A stretch of DNA of 64,000 nt. It comes from Patiria pectinifera (lineage: Eukaryota; Echinodermata; Asteroidea; Valvatida; Asterinidae). Below the pieces are notes generated by a model. The model was given only the letters and a program-made list of their open reading frames with translations. It ran no database searches and was not told the DNA's origin. Location of the stretch: the NCBI GenBank assembly GCA_029964075.1, contig CM057135.1, forward strand, positions 44,430,457 through 44,494,456, given 5' to 3'. This document shows, in pieces, positions 46,615 through 59,299 of this stretch. The translations under genes were made by a program, and so were the position numbers. The stretch's first letter is position 1. The number at the start of each line of letters is the position of its first letter.

Positions 46615-48060
46615 AAATTATATACTCACTTGGCTGTAATACGCACTTGGCTATTGCCACTCAACCGTGTGTGCATGGCTATCACCGTTGAAATATTTGC
46701 CGCCCTGTATATTTTTCTACTATAGAAGTTAACTACGCCAATGTTATTGATTGCAATGATCTATAGCCCTCTACCCGTCTATTTTATTTACTTTTTTATT
46801 AGTAGAAAATGTCGTTATTAGTATTTGAAGTTTTGAAATATAAGGAGTCATGATTGCATCAGATTGTGCAGACCAGTAGTTGCTCAAAATGGCATTAGTA
46901 TGGTAGGCCTATATGTCAGAAGAGGGAAAAACATATCTGTATGCTACATGTTGTGGAAAACAATAAATGAAACAGGCAGAATTTCTTTTACTTTAATAAT
47001 CTTTATTAGACCTTTGATAAGTTTAACAATTGATATCTTAATATCTGGCTGCACATGTTTCTGCTGCAGAGACAAAATGAAATGGTAAATGTATTTCTCA
47101 TCATAAAAGAGTTATTGATACATGTATGTCATTGAAAGTTAATTAACACAATTGAAATCAATTGTTCATCGATTGTTGTACACATGCAATTGGTAAACAT
47201 GAAAAAATTAAATTATTGAGGCCATGGCCAAGTCATATTTGAAGTTATAAAAATGTTAGTAAATGGCCATCAGGTTGATTTTAAAGAGGTTGTGGAATGC
47301 TCAAAGACATTTCCGTCATTTTTCGGGTATATGTAGCCTAAGGTGTGATGAAATAAAAACGACTATTGTTTCTGTCATGAAATGAGTACAAAAGGTACTT
47401 TTGAGAGCTGTATTTCAGGTCCAGTTTCGACCCGAACGTGCAACTGTGTAAAAGTCGTCGTTGCGGGCAGCAAACAAAACACAGTAAATCGTGACGTAAT
47501 AAACAGGACTCCCGATGCACAGTAGCAGTGAAATTACACACGAGTATGGTATAGCCTTTTCCTGAGCTCACTTGTGACACCGAACTGGAGAGAATAGTCG
47601 ACAATAAAGACGCCTCCTCGACTAAAAAAATTCAGAAACTGAATCACAACAGCTTCAATCACTTAAATTTCGCAACCAAAATAAAATAAAAGTTTGCGAA
47701 AACACCGTCATATATCCTGGCTGCTTTATTTCACAGAGGTAAGCTGAATCATCTGTCCTTGCTCTATGGCTGAATAATAGCGGCGTCGCCAGGATTTTTT
47801 CTAGAGGGGGGCAAAACATATTTTTCCCAAAAAAATCTTGTATTTCTGAACAAATTCTCGATTTCTCAGTTTTAGACGGGGGCAGGGACATTTTGCCCCC
47901 CCCCCCAACTCATTAAATTTACACCACTATGACTTCGCGCCTCTTTTTCTTTCTTTTTTCTCTTTTTTTCTTCCTTTTTAATTTTTTGGGTTGCTTTTCC
48001 AGGGGGGGGGGGGGGGCAAGGCCCCCTCGCGACGCCCATACTGAATATGCATGAGGTATA
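46615..48060. other. Unassigned sequence with G/C-tract repeats
   Basis: No supported gene. 47785-48045 holds G- and C-tract repeats (47890-47905 and 48001-48016) like others in the window. A minus frame at 47338-47604 was considered as the last AGA exon and not accepted. Confidence 0.4.
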
Positions 48061-48064
48061 GTAA

Positions 48065-48180
48065 AAAAATATAACATGGTTTATTTCGGTTGACAAACTC
48101 AGTTTGTCAACTTCCAATACCCCAGGAAGCTAAAATCGATTATTCAACCTCAAACCATGTTATATTTGATAACCGTGTTA
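48065..48180. repeat. MITE-like inverted repeat
   Basis: Outer arms ATATAACATGGTTT/AAACCATGTTATAT enclose a perfect hairpin GTTGACAAAC-TCA-GTTTGTCAAC at 48091-48113. Confidence 0.7.
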
Positions 48181-48829
48181 AACTACCTTCCATGCATAAT
48201 CCTGGCTAAAAACCATATTATGCAGGAATGTTAAGGGCGGGGCTCAGATCGCCAACCACGATGCAACTTGACACTCAGGTTAAACATTTTTTCCCACTTT
48301 TCTGCAATAATTTGAACAGTAATGCAAATTCTGATACTATGGGAAATTCATTTCTAATTTGTTATCATCATTTACGACCGTTTTTGGTTCAGGCCTTAGC
48401 AAAAACAAAGTATTATAGAAAACAAAATCAACCACACGTTGGTGACCTTTCCGCGCGAGACTTACACACTCTATAAGCGATAATATGTCGATCCTACATG
48501 GGCTTTGATGACAAATGTGAAGTGACGTCACCATAACGTCATGAGTTCATTTTTAAAAATTAATTTTCATTATTTCTTATTTTCTCCGAATTTCTAATAT
48601 GCACATTATCCCAAGTCAAATCAATTTCAAAATACTTCATAATATACAATCTTCACATAATATCATACTTTTTTAAACATAATATATAACAATGTATCAT
48701 AGATTTTTACTCACATAAAATTAAAAAAACAAAGAAGCCCTGACAAACCTCTAGTATTAATTTTGAAAGTTTATTATTTCTCCTAGTTTCTAATTTGCAC
48801 ATTAGGCCTATCCCAAGTCAAATCAATTT

Positions 48830-49750
48830 GAAAGTACTCCACAATATAGAGTCATTTGTCCGATTTTTTATAACAAATATTATCAAACACAAAAATACGG
48901 ACAACGCCACAACCGATTTCAACTATGGTCCAGACAACCTAACAAAATTACAAAAACATCAGATTTCACTCTCAAAACGGCCACAAAATTATTAGATAAG
49001 CCACCTGAGATACAAGGAGAGATCGATTATTAAGATTGAGGTACTACAATGTGGGCAAAATGTGAAATGATCACAAGTAGCAAAAGTACTTTGAAGTTTA
49101 AGATCGATTTCGTTTCCACCACATGCAATGGAGTCTGTACCGGACAACCCAACAAAATTACAAAATCATCAGATTTCACTCTCAAAACGGCCACAAAATT
49201 ATTTGACAAGCCACGTGACATACAAGGAGAGATCGATTATTAAGACCGAGGTACAGTGGAACGTCACTGTACCAAACACTGCTTTACCGAACATTTGGCT
49301 ATACTGAACATCGTCCTTGGCTCCCATTTTTTGTGTACAAAACCAACCGACCACTGTTGTTGAAAACCGTCAACAAAAGAGCGACAAGTGACTATTATTT
49401 CCCCAAGGCATAGAAGGGGAAAGTCACCCATCGATGTAGGTAGTAAGCTCAAAACTGTGTAATTACATAATTCAATAGTTGGCACGTGTTCGAAGTTGTC
49501 TTTCAGTAACTACCAGGGCGTGCAGGGTGAAGTTATGAAGGGCGCTATTTATTGAAAATTGAGTACCAGAGCACTGGCAGCGTAAAATCGCTATACCGAA
49601 CTATCACTATTACGAACATTTTCATTATATGATGTTCATTATAGCGGCGTTCCACTGTATTACGATGTGGGCGAAAAGTGGCGTTTACACCACATGCGAT
49701 GGGGTCTGGATGGTTTCCGATAACGAACTGGTCACTAAGGGAACCAGTGT
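48830..49750. repeat. About 211-bp tandem repeat array
   Basis: Units share ATCAGATTTCACTCTCAAAA, CAAGGAGAGATCGATTATTA and GAGGTAC...ATGTGGGC. Unit borders lie near 49038 and 49250. The third unit is split by the 404-bp MITE at 49254 and resumes at 49658. Confidence 0.75.
49254..49657. mobile_element. pogo/Tc1-type MITE
   Basis: 404 bases with inverted ends CAGTGGAACG, flanked by TA at 49252-49253 and 49658-49659. Inner ends contain TTTACCGAACATT and TTACGAACATT motifs, typical of pogo/Tigger derivatives. No transposase. Confidence 0.82.
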
Positions 49751-50667
49751 AGAATATCATTACATGCAATAATACGCCTCACGTGACAATGTTTTGGCTG
49801 CACTCGATCTCAAACGTGATAATTTTCCGGTTTAGTTTACATTATTGCGTGCTGGGAATGAAACTGTGATGCTTACGTGACGCGCGATGTCAGACAGATG
49901 AAAAATCCATTGCGACACAAATGTCTATAACTCTAAAATAAAATCATATTTTAAAGGTTTAAAAAAAAGGAAATTCAAGCTTCGATATCATTAATTTATA
50001 ATTTCAAGGTTCCATTTTTATTATCAATTTATTTCGTAAATAAAAAGTATTGGGAAAAACAAAAAGAATCTTAACTTTGCAACACGTAGTAGGCCAATTA
50101 TCATGGAACAAGGATGGTTGAATGACATTTTAATGAGCTTTGAACTCATGTATGGTTTCTTGACGTCTGCAATGTAATACTACCGTCGAGACGGAGTCAA
50201 ACACAGTCACCAGGGCAGACAATTCTTGCCGTAACATGTCGTGCGCGCAGCATTTTTCCTACTCAGAGTTAAAATGAGACTTTTCAAACAGCAAAAACCA
50301 GTGTAATTTGACCCCAATCCCAATCCCAATGGGAAAATATGTAAGTTTATAACATGATTGAACTATGTTTCTCAATTACGAGGAACAGTTTTAAATTTTA
50401 ACTTATAAATGAGGAATGAAAAAATCTGACTGTTTGAAAAAAAATCACCGGGAGTGTGTATGTTGCGCGCATTCGTTTTGTACACAAAGTGATCACCCGC
50501 AGCACCAGCGAGTGCGCAAGCCCCATTTTTAGTAGTAATAATGATTAAATTCTAACGTCATGATTTGTATCATTTAATTTACGATTTAAATTAACAACAA
50601 CACCAACAACAACAAATACTACTACTTGGTCACTAGTAATTCCAAAGCATACTAACGATTGACTTAC
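49751..50667. other. Probable AGA intron sequence, no gene seen
   Basis: AT-rich sequence following the exon's 5' splice site on the minus strand. I looked for the final AGA exon here and did not find it. Confidence 0.4.
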
Positions 50668-50801
50668 CATGAATTCCCTGTTTGCTGGCTGCAACAAGAG
50701 CCCCACTAAATTCAGGATAGAACTTGATAATAGGCTTTAATGCTGCTTCACATGCACTGCTTGGACACATCCCTTGCTTCATATTCTCTACTGCCCGTAA
50801 A
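50668..50801 (-). CDS. AGA: AGA exon (beta-chain, C-terminal part)
   Basis: 134-base exon of N(4)-(beta-N-acetylglucosaminyl)-L-asparaginase, the lysosomal Ntn-hydrolase that cleaves the GlcNAc-Asn bond of glycoproteins. Bordered by an AG acceptor (50803-50802, after a pyrimidine-rich tract) and a GTAAGT-type donor (50667-50662). It completes a serine codon from the upstream exon (AG plus T), then encodes LRAVENMKQGMCPSSACEAA and PIIKFYPEFSGALVAAS, ending one base into the next codon. This lines up with the part of the beta chain after the RFLPS motif. The first disulphide cysteine of that region is kept (SSAC), while the position of its usual partner in vertebrate enzymes (after FFGAV) is alanine here, and an extra Cys (MCP) is present. 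The terminal exon is not identified. Confidence 0.9.
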
Positions 50802-50869
50802 CTGTGATTGAAATAAAAACAGAAAAGTGCAAATCATATGATTAACATAATAATATATATATCTAAGTC

Positions 50870-52089
50870 ACAGTTGATATAGAATGGGACAGTTACATAC
50901 GAGCGATAACTTGTGTTCCAGGTCTGAACACAGTTTCTGCTCTGTATCCTTGTTTATTTACTGTCTTTAATCTCCACTCAGGCTGAAGTACATGTCATTA
51001 CATGTTTAATTCCCACACAGACTTTACATGCATGGTTACAGTTCCTTGCCAGGAGATGTGGTAGCTTGTTGCACAACACAGAATACAACAACTGGTTTAC
51101 TAAAAATACAACAAAGACATTACAAACTCAGATTAATAAGGCTATAACGTTACATGTACAGCAATGTAACCCCAAATCACATTCATGACATGTACAATAA
51201 TACAGTACGAAATTTGTATGCAATAAAGTTGTCTCAAATTTGCTTAAGACACCCTCCAAATTACTGCAATTTATCGCCCTGAATATTTATAAACATATGA
51301 CAATTAAGGATTAATGGATATTTTATGATTCTTACCGACAATTATGGAGCCTAGATTTTATCATATGATCATTCAAAATGAAGCAAGGTTTGATTTTTCA
51401 CATAATTGACACATAGAGCTAAATAAAACATGGTGTGACATCACGGCTATATATAGCCACTTGAGGTTGTGCGAGAGGGCGCTATATAACCCCTGCGGTC
51501 TTGCATTGCACGATGCTACACCCATACTTAAATTTAAGTCACTAATTGGTTGGTTGTTGTTTACCTGCTGCACTGTGCCATGATGTGGGCAGCCACCATG
51601 ATACCGTTAGCTCACTTGCAATGTGGTAGGTGGTTTGGCACGAACACAGGATGGTTGTGCATCCTCAACCCTGACAATTGTCCAATGACTACTTGTTCTC
51701 AGCCTTATACACTACCATTGATCTCTATTATAATATAATAATAATATAAACATTTCTACCACGCATTTTCCAAATAAAATTGATCAAATGCGATGAAATT
51801 GATCTAATCTTACAATTAGAACAATAAGACTTTCATTTATTGAAAAATTCAATAAAAATACACGAAAACCTACAACAATTAAGTCAAATCGTTAAGATAA
51901 ACCGGTACGTAAATACTACAGATAAAATACAAGTTACTCATTTAAAACCCCATAAACTGTTAACGTTGAAAAGAGGAATCCCCATTCAATAAAATAAACA
52001 GAAAACTTTAAAATGTCAAATTTAATGCTATTGGCCTACTGACCACTTATTTAAAATCCAACAGAGTCAATTTACATGTTAAAAGCCTT
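50870..52089. other. Intronic sequence without recognised elements
   Basis: A plus frame at 51550-51738 and a minus frame at 51373-51573 have no recognisable domain. TA-rich near 51730-51750. Confidence 0.4.
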
Positions 52090-55000
52090 TTAAAATAAGA
52101 AGGTCTTCAGTTTCGATTTGAAGCTAGTGATATTGTGTTGCTGCCTGATGATGTCAATTGGGAGTTCATTCCAGAGTCGGGGACCAGCAATAGCAAAGGA
52201 TCTCTCAGCAACTTTGTTTTTTGTTGTTGGTATCTGTTAGTACAGTTGATTTGAAGTCCTGAGAGAGTACCGGGTGAGTTTATGTGGATGGAAAATGTAA
52301 ACAAAATAATTAGGGCAAAGTTTATGCAGTGATTTCAAAACCGACAACAGAATTTTGAATTGAATTCGATAGATTACTGGTAACCAGTGCAGTTGATACA
52401 AACAGGGAGTAATGTGACAGTATTTGGGCTGGTTACAAGTTAATCTTGCTGCAGTGTTCTGAACACATTGAAGTTGGTCAAGTTGGGATTGAACAATTCC
52501 ATATAATAAACCATTGCAATAATCAATTCGACTAATGACAAGAGCATGAACCGATGTGTGCGTATCTTCCCGAGAAAGATGTTTCCTGATGGTATGGATA
52601 TTATACAATTGATAAAAACAAGCACTACATGTTTTTGCTACATGGGTGTCCATTTTAAGGTTGTTATCAAACCTGACACCCAAGTTCTGGACCTTATTCA
52701 CTTGTTTAATTTCACTATTGCCAACAGTTATGTGATTGACATTTACTTGTTTAGTACCAATCATAATAAATTCTGTCTTGCTATCATTGGTCATGAGCTT
52801 ATCGGTGAGCATCCAAGTTCTTACAGCTTCCACACAATCTTGCAGAGCCCTTATAGCATTGATTTGATTTACATCCTTGTCTGGTTTGAAAGACAGATAC
52901 AATGGGGTATGCAAATGTGTGAACATCCGGTAAATATGGTTTGATGACCTGAAATAACTTGCTGGTGTAGATGGTGAAGAGGAGTGGACCAAGACATGAT
53001 CCTTGTAGAACCCCCCACTTCAACTGAAATTTCTCTGACTTAATTCCATTAACAGAGGTCCTATATGATCTATCAGACAAGTATGATTGAAACCAATGCA
53101 GTGCTTCACCCGACACAACCAGACTAGAATGCAATCGATGTAAAAGTATGCCATGGTCTATCGTGTCAAACGCTGCACTGAGATCAAGAAGAACTATTAA
53201 TAAATACCTTGGAGAGTTGATGGTTTCTGATTGGTCGAGACTCGATCACGTGGCCGGTCATTAACGGTGATAATGGACCGGCTTCAAAGATCAAGCGAAT
53301 AAATGGCCCCTGAACCAGCATTGATCCAGCCCCGTTCAGCCCAATGCAAGCCAATGATTGGTCAAAATATAGTAACAGTCCTGGTAACTTTTAACAATTG
53401 AGCACTGCACATGCGCTCAACCCCCATCGCGTGAGACTGACGCGCGCGTACGCAACACAGTTGCTAGGGATGCGTGCGTGCGCGCGCGTACGTAAGGAAG
53501 TTTTGAAACGACATCGTACAGCAGTGCATTGCAGTATATACTGAGGATGTTTACGACGAAAGCGTAGATCTACGATATATTTTCTTTGAAGTTTGAACAC
53601 TTCACCCACCGACATATTTACCTTTCCTAAACCAAGCATCTTTGTAATTCCGGACACAAGGAATGTGTAAATGAGATTTCAGCTTCCTCCATCAGGTAAA
53701 GATATGACAACATTGTTGTAATTTGTTTCGCTACGGCAGCAGTTTCTGTTGAGTTTACGTCATTATAGCTGTTAAGCTAAAATATGGCCCATGAACATGA
53801 ACACAAAAAAGTCTGGAAATATTGCCGAAAGAAAGTCACAAAATTGGAGCATTTTAACTGTTTATTTCGTTATAAAGGTATTTATTAATGGGAATAACAG
53901 TGTGAGGATCCGGTCTTCACTGCGTGATAATGACCGGGTGTGGGGGTGACCGCTGTTAATGGACCTCGACTTCGTCTCGGTCCATTAACAGCGGTCACCC
54001 CCACACCCGGTCATTATCACGCAGTGAAGACCGGCTCCTCACAATGTTATTCCCTTAATAAAGTAACTCGTTGATTGCTCATGTTTAAAAGAATGTCATT
54101 TTGAACAGCTAGCAAAGCAGTCTCAGTACTATGATGGTTTCTATAAGCTGACTGAAAGACTGGGTACAATGAATTCGAACACATGTGTTCTTGGATTTGA
54201 TCAACAACAGCCCTTTCAACGATTTTTGAAACATAACAAAGATTACTGACCGGCCTGTAATTTTTAATGGTGAGTTCAAGATTAAATTTATTTAAAACTG
54301 GTAAAACAAGGGCCTCTTTCCAATGCATAGGGAAAGTGCCAGTTTGCAGTGACAAGTTAACCAACTTTGTGATGACCAGTAAAAGTGTGTTGACACATTG
54401 CTTTAGCAAGACGGTTGGCATCGGATCCAATGGGCATGATTTTGTAGACACTTTATCCATTATCTTTTTAACATCATCAGATGCAAGTTCCCTAAATTAA
54501 GAGAAAGATGGCAGATCAATATGGTCAGTATTCATTACCATGACTGGACTAATAGAACTTTCTTGGGAAACGTTCGTGTCATCAAGTTGAACTCTAATGT
54601 TGTTCACCTTTTCTACAAAAAAAAATTCCAAATGACATGGCAAAACTAAACTTGTCGTCATGGGGTGGAAAGGGAATTTCTTTGCCTTGCCCCAACATAG
54701 ATTTGGTCACCCTGAATAATTTACTACGATCACTAGAGTTAGCATTTATCATATCGCTGTAATAGTCAGATTGGGCTTCATTCACGAGATAAGAAGAACG
54801 ATTTCTCTTGATTTTAAAGTCTCTGAGATCAGTCTCTGATCTGGATGCTCGCCATCTTCTCTCAGCCCGTCTCCTTTGTTGTTTTGAATCTCTGATTGAG
54901 TTGTTGTACCATGGAACACGTGGCCTCGAAGTCACTGTTTTTGTGCAGAGAGGCGCATGTTTGTCCAGCACCGATGATAATGTAGAGTTGTACAAATGCA

Positions 55001-55820
55001 CTAACTCGTCCAGTTGCTGTGGGGGTCTTGACTCAAGCTGGATGATTGAACATCTTCAATGAAGGAATCAATGTCAATTGATTTTAGTTTTCTGAAAGAT
55101 GTTTCTTCCGTCTTGAATGATGGTTTAGATGCTGCAATGCTGCATACGACTGCTGCGTGGTCAGAGAAATAAACATCTGAAACTGGTGGAGCAACTATGA
55201 TGTTGTCAGGCTTTCCGGTCAAAATGAGGTCAAGTGTATGACCCAGTTTGTGGGTCGGCTGATAAACATGCTGTTCCAGGCCCACACTGTCTAGTAAATT
55301 CAGAAACCTTGCCGAATCAGGATCAATTGGATTGTCAACATGAATGTTAAAATCACCAGTTACCAGAAAGGGATTCGCTGACTGAATTAAGATGGATTCA
55401 ACATACTCAGAAAACTCTCTGAAAAATGTGTTTCTGCTTCTTATTGATTGGACATTGACAGAACAAAATTTTAGTGATTCTCCACTTGATGACAAATTGG
55501 AATACTCGACACTTACGAGATTGTTCCTGTTTCTGCTTCGAAGACGGTATTGATGAGCATTTAAATTCACTGTAGGAATATGTTCAAGGTTAGTCTTATT
55601 TTGTTGAGCAACCTCACCTCTACTTTCCAAAGAGTGTAGAAGAGAGGTTTCTGTAGTAGGTGGTGACAATGGTATCTCCGGAAGGTTGGTGAAATCAGGA
55701 CCATCTCTAGAGACTGTCTTGTGAGAACGAAACTTACTGACAACAGTTTCTATTGGTTTAATGGTGGACGTTATCAGAGAACACTGTTGTTTGGCATGAT
55801 GAACAGATGACCGGGATTAT
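52090..55820 (-). pseudogene. LINE-C, endonuclease and RT, L2/CR1-like
   Basis: Right to left: endonuclease start (LKFCSVNVQSIRSRN) followed directly by LVTGDFNIHVDNPIDPDSAR and TLDLILT...FSDHAAVV, so about 100 codons of endonuclease appear deleted in frame. Linker (VPWYNNSIRDSKQQRRRAER), RT fingers (CPLDPMPTVLLKQC, NYRPVSNLCYVSK), palm (LLDLSAAFDTIDHG, GVLQGSCLGPLLF), then thumb (QNLGVRFDNNLKMDTHV, RIDYCNGLLYG, YQLHWLPVIYRIQFK) and the C-terminal LWNELPIDIIRQQ near 52160. The active-site box is wrecked by a small deletion (reads TFAYPIVS). A hairpin element interrupts the palm at 53215-54055. Confidence 0.85.
53215..54055. mobile_element. Hairpin-containing insertion in LINE-C
   Basis: About 840 bases separating the codons for TLL and LIVLLDLSAAFDT. 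TTAATAAA occurs at both borders (about 53208 and 54054), a likely 8-bp target duplication. Its right part, about 53880-54060, is a nearly perfect hairpin with arms of about 85 bases (shared GCGGTCACCCCCACACCCGG) around a loop near TCGACTTCGTC. No coding region. Confidence 0.7.
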
Positions 55821-56455
55821 GTTGTGTAAATAACCTACAGAACTTGCCACCGGAATTGGATGGAGCAGTGCAATTGGTTTAATAAGCATCAAGAGAATAT
55901 GAATGTTTTGTTACACCTGTATACACCTGTACTGTACCTGTCTGTTAAGCAGATACACACACCGCCAGGCCAAGTTCGGGGTGCATAATGGAAAAGAGCA
56001 TGCTCTATTTTAATTTGCAAGATAACAATAAGACATTTTAGAATTTGAATTACATCATACCCTTCGGTTCATTTTGATAAAAAAAAAAAGAAGAAACGCA
56101 CACTGGTGACTGATCTAGCACAAAAGATAAGCCACGGGCATGTGAATTCATTTGATTACAACAAAAACTTACAGTTTAGATGAATGAATTTTGAAAGTAC
56201 CACTAAGAATGTTAAAAATATTCTTTCCCCTTTTGTTGCATCCTTTTTCCAGCTTCTTTGCTGTACTGCAACAAGGCTTCATTCAAGGTCTTGCATTTGA
56301 AGGTCCCTTTCTCTTGAAGACAATGTCTCCTAATTTATAACACACAAAATTACTCAATTGTGTATTTTTCAATTTTGTATGTTGAAGTGACCCTTCTTGA
56401 CAACTTTCATTTTTAAAATTTGGTGGGTGTGCAACTTGAGGATGGAGTGCATAGC
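55821..56455. other. Unassigned intronic sequence
   Basis: AT-rich; no gene recognised. A short minus-strand RT tail could extend here but I cannot support it. Confidence 0.35.
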
Positions 56456-56799
56456 CTACTTTTTTGACATTGGGGCCCCATTAGTTAACATCTGCTTAAA
56501 CTTTGAAGGGTTGCAAGCCTCTACAGTAGATTCGGGATGCCTGTTCCATTGACTTACAGTGTGGGGGAAGACAGACATCTGGAAATATTCTCTGGAGCAA
56601 GATGTGATTTTGTAAGCCTGTGAGTTTTCTGTTTGGCTAGGCGCATCTAAATTCTTGGACTCAATTGGCATGTTGACGGCAGCCAAATCACGGTGAATTT
56701 TGTAGAACATCGTGAGTCTTGCTATTCTATGCCTATCTTCAAGTGTTGACCGCTGAAGAGATTTCAGCATTGCTCCAACACTTGAGGTCTGATAATTCG

Positions 56800-56980
56800 C
56801 TCTTTTCACACTTCTGTCATGGGTATGCAGAGCCTCGATCTGGCAACTTTACACAATAGATATAGCCGGCTCAGTAATTCATGTGTCGGGGTTCAGATCA
56901 CTGAACCGGCTATTTTTTATTGTGTAATGTTACCAGATCAAGGCTCTGCATGCCCAATGGCAGAGTGTGAAAAGAGCGAA
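56800..56980. repeat. Palindromic insertion in LINE-D
   Basis: Arms of about 60-70 bases: CGCTCTTTTCACACTTCTG...CAGAGCCTCGATCTGG pairs with CCAGATCAAGGCTCTGC...AGTGTGAAAAGAGCG. An inner hairpin (AGCCGGCT...AACCGGCT) occupies the loop. Confidence 0.75.
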
Positions 56981-57169
56981 TAGCGATTCAAAACAAATCT
57001 TGCTGCATGCCTCTGCACCATTTCCAGTTGACTACTAAGACTGTTTTGTGTACAGATCCCAGACTACTGAGCTGAATTCCATAAGATGCCAAACAAGAGA
57101 TTTGTATCCTAATTGCTTGATGTGTGAGTTGCGGACTTTGAGGTTACGTCTTATGGAGCTTAAGGCCAA

Positions 57170-57500
57170 AAAAAAGTCTCCGGTTTCTGGTATGGAGCTT
57201 GCCCAAAAAGTGATTTTTTTTTTTACCTATTTTTTTTGCTTCAAATGTCGGCTTATGACTGCAAATGGTGCCCAACTAAACTTAGTGCAAACATATGAGA
57301 GTCCAGAGAGGTCAGCTTTTTCTCGATCATAACCCCATATTAAAACACGTTCAAATTGTGCAGCAGCAGGATTCCAGTCAAACCAGTGAGTTTGGCGGTT
57401 TTGAGACATCATCTTTCATTGAAAAAAAAACTTTTTCATTTTGCCGACACGCATGGCTACGGCGACGCGCGCATACCAGAAACCGGAGACTTTTTTTTTT
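57170..57500. mobile_element. MITE with AAGTCTCCGG ends in LINE-D
   Basis: Inverted ends AAAAGTCTCCGGTTTCTGG and its complement (57171-57199 and 57472-57499), flanked by TTAAGGCC and GGCCTAAG. About 330 bases, no coding. Confidence 0.75.
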
Positions 57501-58289
57501 GGCCTAAGCAGGTTGTGGCATTTGATGCAATATTGTTGTTGATGTGATTGTTCCTTTTCACATAAGGTGTAACGGTGACAACCAGGTATTTGCATGATTG
57601 CACATGTATGATTTCATTACCAGGAAGAGTATACTTGTAGACAATATTTTTATTTATTTTTTACTTGTGATGCTAATTACCTCACACTTTTCTTGAATTG
57701 AATTTCCCGAGTTGTATTTCATTTGCCAAGTCTTCTAGCAGGTAGATAACAAGATGAAATCAGCCTGAAGAAGATGTGTGTCACTTTCATTCTTTACTGC
57801 AAGAGACAGCATCGTGTCATCAGCAAAGAGACATGTTGTTGAAGTGAGACAACTAACAATGTCGTAAAACTGATGTAAAACAGGAAGAGGCACGGCCCAA
57901 GTACCGACCCTTGTGGTACCCCAGAGGTGACTGGACAGTGCCAGAGGTGAAACCATCCACAAGCACTGCCTGAAATATGTTGTTCAGTTATTTGTTAATG
58001 CCATACCACTTGAGTTTTTCCAATGGTCTGCGATGCCTGACCTTGTCAAATGCTTTGGAGAAGTCAAGGAACACACATCAGTCTGTGAGCCGCTCTGCAT
58101 ATTACTGGTGACGTCATCAATAAACTGCGTCCAGCAGTTTGAAAGCGAAAAAGCATTGTTTTTGTTCTGATTTTTTTGTCTTATTTCTTTCTGTCCTTTT
58201 TTTTCTATCCCAAATCCCTCAGACTTTGTACACGTTTTGTTCCCCGCAGCATTTTGGACCTAAAACAAACTTGTATTCTAATGAAACTT

Positions 58290-58800
58290 GTCCCATGTAA
58301 AGACCCCCTAGTGAGACTGTGTACCGAAGAGTGACGTCATGATGATGTCATCATGGGTCCTATCCTTGGCTATACTCTCCCATTGCTGGACTTTAATACC
58401 AGCAGCCTTGAGATACCTCTTTGTGCAGTCATAGTAGCGGAGCCTTGGTCATCCCACTTTGCATTGTCCTTGCGATAGTTCACTGTACAACACAGCTTTC
58501 GGCATTCTGTCATCCTCCATTCTGACCACATGACCAGTCCAGGTGAGCTGTCGCTTTAGGAGCATTGCTTCGATGCTGGGAAGTCCAGCCAGCTGTAGGA
58601 CCTTGTTGTTTGTCACATAGTCAGACCACTTGACACCGAGGATGGTTGGCAGGTGCCGTAGGAAGACCCTGGATAGGTGCTGGATGTGTCTACGGTAGAG
58701 CGTGAAAGACTCTGAGCTGTACACAGGAGGCAGGATAGTACAACGGCTCTGTAAACCTTGCACTTTGTTGTTGTAGTAATGCTATGCCTACTCCACAGCC
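58290..58800 (-). pseudogene. LINE-E C-terminal fragment, RTE-like
   Basis: Minus frame with ESFTLYRRHIQHLSRVFLRH, ILGVKWSDYVTNNKVLQLAG, LPSIEAMLLKRQLTWTGHVV and RMEDDRMPKAVLYSEL, then, after a shift, RYYDCTKRYLKAAGI. This is the characteristic end of RTE-type LINE proteins. RT palm absent, so 5'-truncated. Confidence 0.8.
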
Positions 58801-58849
58801 GGTCACGCAGGCAGCCAAAAGCAGCACAGCACTGATGAACCTTTGTTTA

Positions 58850-59060
58850 CACTAATTAATCACCTTGTGCATACTTCAGGCTTACTACAAATCCATTATC
58901 TGACTGTGGGAATGACCCTCCTTGGAGATTTCCATAAACTTGACATCACACAACTGTGCTCCAGTAATGATCTTAAGCAGGTGGTCGACTCTTCAACTCG
59001 CAACAATGCTAACCTGGATATGATCATTACAAACAAATCCAGTCCAAGAGCCAGGGGTCA
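58850..59060 (+). pseudogene. LINE endonuclease fragment
   Basis: Frame reads LLGDFHKLDITQLCSS and DLKQVVDSSTRNNANLDMII, the GDFN...LD box region of APE-type LINE endonucleases with the catalytic N replaced by H. About 70 codons only. Confidence 0.6.
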
Positions 59061-59213
59061 TTTATTTTTTGGAAATGACCAAGTGTTTAGCTGGTATTTT
59101 TGGAAAGGTTACACCTTGGGGAACTCGAATTGAATAGTCTTATGGTAACCTGGCGGTGGACCTGGATACCAGGAGCAGATAAGTGACGTCACATTAGCAG
59201 TGATTCGGACATG

Positions 59214-59283
59214 CAACAGCCGTTGGGTCAGAAATTAATTGTGCAAGCAGAACCTACGTATTACTGACCCAGCGGCTGTTGAA
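59214..59283. repeat. Short hairpin repeat
   Basis: CAACAGCCGTTGGGTCAG and CTGACCCAGCGGCTGTTG form arms of 18 bases with one mismatch and a spacer of about 30. Confidence 0.7.
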
Positions 59284-59299
59284 TGTCGTACGGTACTCA

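Larger units (their letters stand above)
56456..58140 (-). pseudogene. LINE-D reverse transcriptase, two hairpin insertions
   Basis: Palm at 58070-57800: SKAFDKVRHRRPLEKLKWYG and, further on, TCLFADDTMLSLAV with an intact FADD box. C-terminal end at 56809-56456: LKSLQRSTLEDRHRIARLTM and FPHTVSQWNRHPES, similar in order to the end of LINE-B. Stops and frameshifts occur between. Hairpin elements sit at about 56800-56980 and 57170-57500. No endonuclease. Confidence 0.78.

Noticed and set aside
47338..47604. Minus-strand frame as the last AGA exon
   Set aside because: A stretch with TTFTQLHVRVE looks faintly like the AGA end, but no acceptor fits the required phase, and the frame following the only good CAG hits a stop after nine codons.
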